A stretch of DNA of 7,435 nucleotides from Gammaproteobacteria bacterium (GTDB taxonomy: Bacteria; Pseudomonadota; Gammaproteobacteria; Pseudomonadales; UBA7434), in contig JAJRPK010000350.1 of the NCBI GenBank assembly GCA_024280785.1, positions 1 to 7,435 on the forward strand, in the 5' to 3' direction. This document shows positions 1 to 5,049 of this stretch, piece by piece. Below the pieces are notes generated by a model. The model saw only the letters and a list, made by a program, of their open reading frames with translations. It searched no databases and was not told the DNA's origin. A program made the position numbers and the translations under genes. Positions within the stretch are counted from its first letter, which is position 1; each line of letters starts with the position of its first letter.

Positions 1-300
1 ACCATAAAGCCCACAGAAATGACCGGGTTATCTGCGCAGGAGTTGCTCTACCGACTGTTTCACCAACACTCGGTTAAAATCATGCCGCCATGTCCCGTCC
101 ATTTTGCGTGTAGTTGCTCACGCGACAGAACGGGTCAAGCCCTTAAAAGTATTGGCGCCAAAGAAATCGAGTCCATTCTGGCAGAACAAAAAGAGATCGT
201 GATGGATTGTGAATTTTGCAGCACCCATTACAGCTTTAACCGCCGAGATATTGAACAGCTTTACAACCCATCAAACAACTCTGCACCCATCCACCATTAA
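1..300 (+). CDS. hslO: Hsp33 redox-regulated chaperone, C-terminal part (5' end outside window)
   Basis: This is the 3' end of hslO, in frame from base 1, with 99 codons visible before TAA at 298-300. Hsp33 is a cytoplasmic holdase chaperone switched on by oxidative stress. Under reducing conditions four cysteines hold zinc; oxidation to disulfides releases the zinc and activates the protein. The visible part is this redox switch: CSC (visible codons 37-39) followed by CEFC (70-73), the CxC...CxxC arrangement of the family, with the linker phrase ESILAEQKEI between them. An ATG at 19-21 lies in frame, but it is internal: the residues before it continue the family pattern, and the roughly 190-residue N-terminal substrate-binding domain must lie upstream of the window. 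The next gene is pckA, a neighbour of hslO in many Gammaproteobacteria. An extra cysteine (codon 31) lies near the first zinc pair. Identity is secure from the cysteine pattern and the neighbour. Confidence 0.93.
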   Translation, partial: TIKPTEMTGLSAQELLYRLFHQHSVKIMPPCPVHFACSCSRDRTGQALKSIGAKEIESILAEQKEIVMDCEFCSTHYSFNRRDIEQLYNPSNNSAPIHH

Positions 301-308
301 ATGCGATA

Positions 309-341
309 TTGCTCATCGCTAAAGCTCCCTGACGATAGCAA
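309..341 (+). other. Imperfect hairpin just after hslO
   Basis: TTGCT-C-ATCG (309-318) can pair with CGATAGCAA (333-341), giving nine base pairs, one bulged C and a 14-base loop. It begins nine bases after the hslO stop codon. No T-run follows directly (the next T-run is near 355-358), so it is not a standard intrinsic terminator. It could be a weak or Rho-assisted 3' end, or chance. Confidence 0.25.
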
Positions 342-390
342 CAAAAATCGCCCGTTTTACACAATAATAAGCCCTATCTGCCCCTGCTGA

Positions 391-420
391 TTACCACTTA
401 GCAAACATTTCTGGCATAAT
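391..420 (+). promoter_or_regulatory. Putative sigma70 promoter of pckA (extended -10)
   Basis: The extended -10 reads TGG-CATAAT, with the hexamer at 415-420. A weak -35, TTACCA (391-396, four of six matches to TTGACA), lies 18 bases upstream. Transcription would start near 427, leaving a leader of about 70 bases before the preferred pckA start. The call rests on hexamer matches alone. Confidence 0.4.
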
Positions 421-438
421 CTCGCTCCCTAAAATTCC

Positions 439-457
439 GGCAGATCGCAGATTTGCC
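439..457 (+). other. Hairpin in the pckA leader
   Basis: GGCAGAT (439-445) pairs with ATTTGCC (451-457) with one G-U wobble and a five-base loop. It would lie in the untranslated leader made from the putative promoter at 391-420, just before the upstream in-frame ATG at 466. It may stabilise the message or affect start choice. A seven-pair stem can also arise by chance. Confidence 0.25.
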
Positions 458-498
458 ACAAAACAATGCTTAAACATAATTCAGGAATAAACCCGGTC

Positions 499-2061
499 AT
501 GAACTCAGCCAGTGAGCAACCCATCATTCACGAAAACTTATCGGCAGAAGCGCTTATAGATCTTGCCCTTAGCCGTAGTGAAGGCAAACTAGCCGATAGC
601 GGGGCATTACTTGTTACTACTGGTAAGCGAACGGGCCGATCACCTGCCGACCGGTTTATCGTTAAAGAGCCCTCGACCGAAGAGGCGATCGAATGGGGAG
701 GGATTAATCGTCCCTTTGACCCGGCAAAATTTGATGCTTTATGGGAACGCGTTCATGATTACTTAGGTCTGCGTGATCAATTTAAGTCTTACTTGCATGT
801 CGGCGCCGACCCTGAACACTATCTACCCGTGAAAGTGTGCACTGAAACGGCATGGCAAAGTCTGTTTGGCCAAAATATGTTTATCCGTATCAACGACGAT
901 AATTACAACCCGAAAAATAAAGAGCAATGGACGATTCTAAACGTTGCCAGCTTTAGCTGTGAACCCGATAGAGACGGCACTAACAGCGACGGCGCAGTAA
1001 TTATTAACTTCGCAAAACGTAAAGTACTTCTGGCCGGTATGCGCTACGCGGGCGAAATGAAAAAGGCCATGTTTTCAGTACAGAATTTTTTGCTTCCCGA
1101 AAAAGACGTCTTGCCTATGCATTGCTCTGCCAACGTAGGTGAAAATGGTGATACCGCTTTATTCTTTGGTTTATCGGGTACCGGTAAGACCACCTTATCC
1201 GCCGATCCTGCTCGCTATCTTATTGGTGACGATGAACACGGTTGGGCCCGCAATTCAGTCTTTAATCTTGAGGGAGGCTGTTACGCGAAGACTATTAACC
1301 TTAGCCAGAAAAACGAACCGGTTATTTGGGGTGCTATACGACAAGGTGCCATTTTAGAAAATGTAGTTCTCGATTCCTCTAATACCCCTGATTATGACGA
1401 CACCTCGTTAACTGAAAATGGTCGCTGCTGCTATCCCCTGGAGCATGTAAACAAAAGAGTGGTTGAAAATCGTGCCGGCGAACCAAACGTGGTTATTTTT
1501 CTGACCTGCGACGTCTCGGGGGTTATTCCACCCGTTTCCATATTATCTAAAGAAGCCGCGGCTTATCACTTTTTAAGTGGCTACACCGCCCGTGTTGGAT
1601 CAACTGAGCTCGGAGCCGAAGCGGGGATTCAACCCGCCTTCTCCACCTGTTTTGGAGCCCCATTTATGCCACGGCCTGCCGGCGACTATGCCGAACTATT
1701 GATGAAACGCGTCGCTGAATTTGATAGCCAGGTATATTTGGTCAACACTGGCTGGACGGGAGGGTCAGGCGGCCCGGGTGGAGAAGGTAAGAGATTTAGC
1801 ATCCCCACCACACGAGCTGTCATTGCGGCTATTCAAAAGGGTGAATTACTGGATGCTGAAACCCGGCATTTAGCAATACTTAACCTGCATATCCCACTTT
1901 CAGTCCCTGGTGTCGATTCTAAACTACTCAACCCTCGCAACACTTGGTCTGATGCTAATGCTCACGATGAACAAGCTAGCAAACTGGCTGGCCAGTTCGT
2001 TGCAAACTTTACCCAATACAAAGTTGCGGATAATATTGTTCAAGCGGGCCCAAAAGCGTAA
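499..2061 (+). CDS. pckA: Phosphoenolpyruvate carboxykinase (ATP)
   Basis: This enzyme converts oxaloacetate and ATP to phosphoenolpyruvate, CO2 and ADP, the first committed step of gluconeogenesis from TCA-cycle carbon, in the cytoplasm. Numbered from the ATG at 499 (520 residues), the substrate-binding arginine is in TGRSPAD (R47). The conserved stretch MHCSANVG leads into the kinase P-loop GLSGTGKT (224-231), followed by the metal-binding GDDEHGW (243-249). Length is near the 540 residues of E. coli PckA. An in-frame ATG at 466 would add 11 residues, but only 499 has a Shine-Dalgarno-like AGGAA (483-487, 11 bases upstream), and family similarity begins near HENLSAE, so 499 is preferred. 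The segment after VNTGW is glycine-rich and longer than in E. coli (421-430). The gene seems to be its own transcription unit, with a putative promoter upstream and a terminator after it. Identity is certain; the start is moderately sure. Confidence 0.97.
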   Translation: MNSASEQPIIHENLSAEALIDLALSRSEGKLADSGALLVTTGKRTGRSPADRFIVKEPSTEEAIEWGGINRPFDPAKFDALWERVHDYLGLRDQFKSYLHVGADPEHYLPVKVCTETAWQSLFGQNMFIRINDDNYNPKNKEQWTILNVASFSCEPDRDGTNSDGAVIINFAKRKVLLAGMRYAGEMKKAMFSVQNFLLPEKDVLPMHCSANVGENGDTALFFGLSGTGKTTLSADPARYLIGDDEHGWARNSVFNLEGGCYAKTINLSQKNEPVIWGAIRQGAILENVVLDSSNTPDYDDTSLTENGRCCYPLEHVNKRVVENRAGEPNVVIFLTCDVSGVIPPVSILSKEAAAYHFLSGYTARVGSTELGAEAGIQPAFSTCFGAPFMPRPAGDYAELLMKRVAEFDSQVYLVNTGWTGGSGGPGGEGKRFSIPTTRAVIAAIQKGELLDAETRHLAILNLHIPLSVPGVDSKLLNPRNTWSDANAHDEQASKLAGQFVANFTQYKVADNIVQAGPKA

Positions 2062-2115
2062 ACAAGCGTCATTATTTATGCTTTTATACCGCTATTTAAT
2101 CTCTATCAAGAATCT

Positions 2116-2143
2116 AAAAGAGGGGACTAAAATCCTCTCTTTT
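2116..2143 (+). terminator. Intrinsic terminator after pckA
   Basis: AAAAGAGGGGA (2116-2126) pairs with TCCTCTCTTTT (2133-2143) over 11 base pairs, including one G-U wobble, around the six-base loop CTAAAA. The stem starts 55 bases after the pckA stop codon. The A-run and T-run form the base of the stem, so it could also work on the opposite strand. It separates pckA from the HD-GYP gene. Confidence 0.8.
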
Positions 2144-2149
2144 GCCCTA

Positions 2150-2162
2150 ATTTCGTCGAAAT
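2150..2162. repeat. Short perfect palindrome, possible protein-binding site
   Basis: ATTTCG-T-CGAAAT is a perfect 6-1-6 inverted repeat six bases after the pckA terminator and upstream of the putative HD-GYP promoter. Its symmetry suits a dimeric regulator. I do not recognise it as the site of a known factor, and chance is possible. The rest of the gene-free stretch 2062-2373 holds the terminator at 2116-2143, a possible promoter (2204-2233) and a small hairpin (2258-2279). I see no RNA gene or credible ORF in it. Confidence 0.25.
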
Positions 2163-2203
2163 GGTATAGAGGTCATCATCCCTTCGCTGCTAATGGTACC
2201 CGC

Positions 2204-2233
2204 TTTACCTTCCTGCCCCTTACTCAGTATAAG
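2204..2233 (+). promoter_or_regulatory. Putative sigma70 promoter of the HD-GYP gene
   Basis: TTTACC (2204-2209, four of six to TTGACA) and TATAAG (2228-2233, five of six to TATAAT) are 18 bases apart. Transcription would begin near 2240, giving a leader of roughly 130 bases. The pckA terminator just upstream makes a promoter in this gap likely, but its exact place is uncertain. Confidence 0.33.
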
Positions 2234-2257
2234 TAACCAATTGCAAGCCCATGTACT

Positions 2258-2279
2258 ATGCTTGCTTATAAGCATTTTT
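2258..2279 (+). other. Small AT-rich hairpin with T-run in the HD-GYP leader
   Basis: ATGCTT (2258-2263) pairs with AAGCAT (2270-2275) and is followed by Ts to 2279, a weak terminator or attenuator shape. Inside it is the perfect ten-base palindrome GCTTATAAGC (2264-2273), which could instead be a protein-binding site. Six mostly A-T pairs give a weak stem. Confidence 0.22.
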
Positions 2280-2373
2280 AAAACAAAATCCAATTGGCCG
2301 ACCGTAAATGAAAATCTGACGACGGTTCAAAAAAATTCTGGTTTAGTAACAATCGCTCAGATGAGAACCCGCT

Positions 2374-3615
2374 ATGCTCCATAAATTAGCATCAGCTGCC
2401 ACCGCCGGCGTTGAAAAAACCCGAATTCGAAGCTCCGAATTGAAAATTGGCATGTATGTGGCGCTATTGGATCGTCCATGGATAGATTCTCCCTTTTTGG
2501 TGCACGGTTTCACTATCCGCGATGAACGGCAATTGGCTCAGCTTAAATCGACCTGCAAGCACGTCTATGTCGATATAACTCGCGGCAGCGCCAGCTCTGA
2601 TACCAATCGAGGTGCAAAGCCCGCACAAACCATCCAGTACGAAGTCAGCAAATCCTTTGCAGAAAACCTTGATGACGCTATTGAGGTGCATAAAAAAGCC
2701 AAACACGTCGTAAATGATATGTTCACAGCGTTTCGCAGTGGCAACATGTTTAATACTGATGATGTGAGAGAAACCGTCAGCAGTTGTGTCGACAACATTA
2801 TCGTTAACCCCGATTCTATGCTCTGGCTCAGCATGATAAAGAACAAAGATGAGTACACGGCCGAGCATAGCCTCAACGTAGCGTTGCTAAGTGTCGCGCT
2901 GGGTGTCGCTGAGGGTTTACCCGCTCAAGACTTACAGGATCTCGGTGTTAGCGCAATGCTACACGATGTAGGTAAAGTTAAAATTCCCAATGAAATATTG
3001 CAAAAAGAGGGGCACCTCGATCAAAATGAATTCGAAGTGATGAAAATGCACACTGTTCACGGCAAGAAGCTGCTGTTAAGACAAAGTGGCCTACCCGACG
3101 CTGCCGTTGATATAGCGCTATCCCATCACGAGAAATTAGATGGGACAGGCTATCCGAGAGGCCTAAGTGCTGATCAAATCCCCTATTTAGTTCGAATTGT
3201 GGCTATCGCAGATGCTTATGATGCCATGACCAGCGGCCGAGTTTACTGCGATGCCAAATCCCCTGCCGAAGCCCTTAAGCTATTGCTGAAATCAAAAGAT
3301 GCCCACCACGATGGAGATTTGCTCAACAAATTTATCGAATGTGTAGGGGTCTACCCCATCGGTAGCATTGTCGAACTCACCACAGGTGAATCCGGCATCA
3401 TTATCCCATCACAATCCAATAGTAAGCTACAACCAATCGTTCTAGTTGCTCGAGGTGGGGATAAGCAACCGTGTAAAGAAAGGTGGGTCGATTTAAGCAA
3501 AGATAAGCGACCCGATAACGGCCGACCCTACAGGATCAGGGCCCTACATTCTGACGGGACCTTTGGCTTAAGGCTCGCTGAATACCAGCGTGCCGGTTCT
3601 AATCTACCGCAATAA
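2374..3615 (+). CDS. HD-GYP cyclic-di-GMP phosphodiesterase with N-terminal DUF3391 domain
   Basis: This 413-residue protein is predicted to hydrolyse the second messenger c-di-GMP, which usually lowers biofilm formation and favours motility. The N-terminus (residues 17-65, including SSELKIGMYV and the DRPW that follows) is the DUF3391 domain. The HD-GYP domain spans about 145-330. Its metal ligands and signature look intact: H165 in YTAEHS, H197-D198 in LHDVGK, H226, H251-H252, D280 in AIADAYDAM, and the GYP motif at 259-261 within DGTGYP. The C-terminal 80 residues match the usual tail of DUF3391/HD-GYP proteins. There are no transmembrane segments or receiver domain, so it is probably cytoplasmic and its input signal is unknown. 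The ATG at 2374 is preferred because the next in-frame Met lies inside DUF3391; only a weak GAG (2363-2365) serves as Shine-Dalgarno. Neighbours give no functional link, and it appears to be a single-gene unit. No clear terminator follows. Confidence 0.92.
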   Translation: MLHKLASAATAGVEKTRIRSSELKIGMYVALLDRPWIDSPFLVHGFTIRDERQLAQLKSTCKHVYVDITRGSASSDTNRGAKPAQTIQYEVSKSFAENLDDAIEVHKKAKHVVNDMFTAFRSGNMFNTDDVRETVSSCVDNIIVNPDSMLWLSMIKNKDEYTAEHSLNVALLSVALGVAEGLPAQDLQDLGVSAMLHDVGKVKIPNEILQKEGHLDQNEFEVMKMHTVHGKKLLLRQSGLPDAAVDIALSHHEKLDGTGYPRGLSADQIPYLVRIVAIADAYDAMTSGRVYCDAKSPAEALKLLLKSKDAHHDGDLLNKFIECVGVYPIGSIVELTTGESGIIIPSQSNSKLQPIVLVARGGDKQPCKERWVDLSKDKRPDNGRPYRIRALHSDGTFGLRLAEYQRAGSNLPQ

Positions 3616-3669
3616 AGCCCCCCTTAGTGGCGTTAAACCCTTACTCTCTAAGTGAGACTCTCTACTATA

Positions 3670-3695
3670 TTGATATAATTTGATATAGCTTGATA
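3670..3695 (+). repeat. Three TTGATA boxes phased at 10 bp, probable SahR operator
   Basis: TTGATA occurs at 3670-3675, 3680-3685 and 3690-3695, exactly one helical turn apart, so all three face the same side of the DNA. The first coincides with the -35 and the third overlaps the -10 of the putative operon promoter. Placement before a gene for an ArsR-type repressor suggests autoregulation. Binding by this regulator is inferred, not shown. Confidence 0.5.
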
Positions 3696-3697
3696 AT
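3670..3697 (+). promoter_or_regulatory. Putative promoter of the sahR-metK-ahcY operon
   Basis: TTGATA (3670-3675, five of six to TTGACA) and GATAAT (3692-3697, five of six to TATAAT) are separated by 16 bases. A start near 3704 gives a leader of about 59 bases. A second pairing, TTGATA (3680-3685) with TATAAG (3701-3706), has a poor 15-base spacer. Two perfect TATAAT hexamers (3674-3679 and 3726-3731) lack a recognisable -35. The promoter overlaps the TTGATA operator boxes, as expected for a repressor site. Confidence 0.5.
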
Positions 3698-3740
3698 TGG
3701 TATAAGCTTTGGCTTTCTACATCAATATAATTTGATATAG
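3673..3740 (+). repeat. 16-bp perfect direct repeat, copies 52 bp apart
   Basis: ATATAATTTGATATAG is present at 3673-3688 and again at 3725-3740. The offset of 52 bases is close to five helical turns, so proteins on both copies would lie on the same face. The region is AT-rich, but a 16-base exact match in 147 bases is unlikely by chance. It probably marks duplicated operators. Confidence 0.6.
3721..3736. promoter_or_regulatory. Inverted repeat ATCAA-TATAAT-TTGAT, candidate downstream operator
   Basis: ATCAA (3721-3725) and TTGAT (3732-3736) are exact inverted half-sites around a six-base centre, suiting a dimeric winged-helix repressor. The right half is the fourth TTGATA box, 42 bases (four turns) from the third. 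It lies about 17 bases beyond the predicted transcription start and 27 bases before the sahR ATG, so bound protein could block elongation or loop to the upstream boxes. Confidence 0.45.
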
Positions 3741-3762
3741 ATACCTTGCTAATTGACTATTT

Positions 3763-4968
3763 ATGCCTGAATTGAACCAAGAAATAACCGACAGTTACTC
3801 AAGTGCTGACTCAGCCAACAACTCGGGGCGCCCTATCTCATCTAATCCCTCCGTCTCATCTAATCCCTCCGTCTCATCTAATCCCCCCGTCTCATCTAAT
3901 CAGAGTATCGTAAATTTGAGAATAAAGGGCATTGAGCTACTCCTCAAAGCTAGTGCAGATCGATTACGATTAAGTATCCTGCAAGTCCTGCAACACGATT
4001 CTTATGGCGTTCTTGAGCTCTGCGCCCTATTCGCCATTAAACAGTCTGCGATGAGCCATCATTTGAAGATACTCGCCAATGCAGGGCTAGTAACAACACA
4101 CCGGGAAAGAAATACTATTTTCTATCGACGAGCGTTACCCAGCGCCAGCGAAGATAGTGCTTTTGTTAGCCAGCTTTTTACCAGTATTGATGGAGGATCC
4201 TTAGATCGGCCTCTGCAACAAGCCATCGATAAAACTCGCCGCTTAAGAAGTGAACGCTCACTTGAATTTTTCTCCCAAAATATTAATCGATTTAAGGCGC
4301 AGCAAGATCTAATTACTCAAATCGATGACTATCGAGACGCAATCAACGATATTCTCGATGCCGTCTTCGAGCGTCACACACCCAGCCTGCGCGAACATAA
4401 ACAAGCAATAGAAATCGGTCCGGGTGACGGCGCTTATTTAGGCGATCTCGCTCAGCGTTTTGACCACGTTATCGCACTGGATAATTCAGATTCTATGCTT
4501 CAACGCTGCAAACAAACCGCCCGTTCACAGCAACTGAATAATATTGGTTTCATTTTAGGCGATAGCTCTGCTCTCGTTGAACTAGGTGACCAAATTTCAG
4601 AGGTATCGCCGCTATCACCCTCTACAACAAGTGCAGCAAGTACAGCACGAAAAGCAAATTGCGTTATTTCCAACATGGTCCTGCACCACAATGCTGAACC
4701 TGCCGCCATCTTTGCAGATATTGAACAATTACTGGCGCCAAATGGCGTGTTTATCATCTCTGAACTTTGTCAGCATGATCAAGAATGGGTCAGAGAAGCC
4801 GCGGGTGATGTTTGGCTTGGTTTCAATGAAACCCTCATTGACAACTGGGCTTATGCTTGCAAACTCACGAAAGGCCCGAGCAGTTATACCGCATTAAGAA
4901 ATGGCTTTCGGATCCAAATTCTCAGTTACATTAAACCACAGTCCACTGTCACACCGGCCAAGCTATAG
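3763..4968 (+). CDS. sahR: ArsR-family regulator fused to a SAM-methyltransferase-like domain (SahR family)
   Basis: This 401-residue protein is a predicted DNA-binding repressor of SAM-cycle genes. Residues 55-125 form an ArsR winged helix: LLLKASADRLRLSIL, recognition helix around KQSAMSHHLKIL (93-104), and wing to 123. A linker rich in charged residues (about 155-205) includes SLEFFSQNINRFKAQQ. Residues 214-390 are a class I methyltransferase fold with motif I EIGPGDG (217-223), acidic D240 after strand 2, NMVLHH (304-309), and the HDQEW...GDVWLGF signature (338-354) typical of ArsR-methyltransferase proteins. In characterised SahR this domain senses S-adenosylhomocysteine, which releases DNA. 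The metK and ahcY genes directly downstream support that role. Oddities are a 50-residue Ser/Asn/Pro-rich N-terminal extension from a tandem repeat, and a Ser/Thr/Ala-rich insertion at about 275-297. No Shine-Dalgarno precedes the ATG; an in-frame stop lies at 3754-3756. A TTG at 3916, just before the HTH domain, is a less likely alternative start. True methyltransferase activity is not excluded. Confidence 0.85.
   Translation: MPELNQEITDSYSSADSANNSGRPISSNPSVSSNPSVSSNPPVSSNQSIVNLRIKGIELLLKASADRLRLSILQVLQHDSYGVLELCALFAIKQSAMSHHLKILANAGLVTTHRERNTIFYRRALPSASEDSAFVSQLFTSIDGGSLDRPLQQAIDKTRRLRSERSLEFFSQNINRFKAQQDLITQIDDYRDAINDILDAVFERHTPSLREHKQAIEIGPGDGAYLGDLAQRFDHVIALDNSDSMLQRCKQTARSQQLNNIGFILGDSSALVELGDQISEVSPLSPSTTSAASTARKANCVISNMVLHHNAEPAAIFADIEQLLAPNGVFIISELCQHDQEWVREAAGDVWLGFNETLIDNWAYACKLTKGPSSYTALRNGFRIQILSYIKPQSTVTPAKL
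3835..3906 (+). repeat. 18-bp in-frame tandem repeat, four copies, in sahR
   Basis: The copies are 3835-3852, 3853-3870, 3871-3888 and 3889-3906. The core is TCTCATCTAATC. The first two copies differ only at the first base, the third has one further change, and the last diverges at its end. Each encodes a (V/I)SSN(P/Q)(S/P) unit, residues 25-48. Since 18 is a multiple of three, copy-number change would lengthen or shorten the protein without a frameshift. Confidence 0.9.
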
Positions 4969-5035
4969 ATATGAAATACCATACCAAAACCCTACTGTTA
5001 TATCGTCGCCTATTTTAATTATGAAGCTAGTCATT

Positions 5036-5041
5036 AAGGAA
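5036..5041 (+). promoter_or_regulatory. Ribosome binding site of metK
   Basis: AAGGAA sits eight bases before the ATG at 5050, a strong Shine-Dalgarno that fixes the metK start. The surrounding gap 4969-5049 shows no terminator, no TTGATA box and no convincing promoter, which supports cotranscription with sahR. Confidence 0.75.
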
Positions 5042-5049
5042 ACCCTGTC

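Noticed and set aside
19..300. hslO-like short gene starting at the ATG at 19
   Set aside because: The frame is open to base 1 and the residues before the ATG fit Hsp33, so this is the cut 3' end of a longer gene rather than a small protein.
1910..2384. Plus-strand open frames of 108 and 63 codons at the end of pckA and in the following gap
   Set aside because: The first overlaps pckA in another frame and reads through its terminator; the second is low-quality sequence over the putative promoter and overlaps the HD-GYP start. Neither has a ribosome binding site or recognisable motif.
2464..2876. Minus-strand open frames of 134 and 103 codons
   Set aside because: They lie wholly inside the well-supported HD-GYP gene, have no family resemblance and no upstream signals.
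3107..3116. TTGATATAGC inside the HD-GYP gene, identical to ten bases of the operator array
   Set aside because: It encodes the in-frame residues V-D-I-A of the catalytic domain and is a lone copy far from a promoter, so chance is the better explanation.
3616..3660. Terminator after the HD-GYP gene
   Set aside because: Only CTTAG...CTAAG with a 20-base loop and mismatched short stems could be found, with no T-run, so no terminator is called.
4969..5049. Separate promoter for metK
   Set aside because: AT-rich segments near 5000-5020 give no matched -35/-10 pair with acceptable spacing; operon transcription from sahR is simpler.
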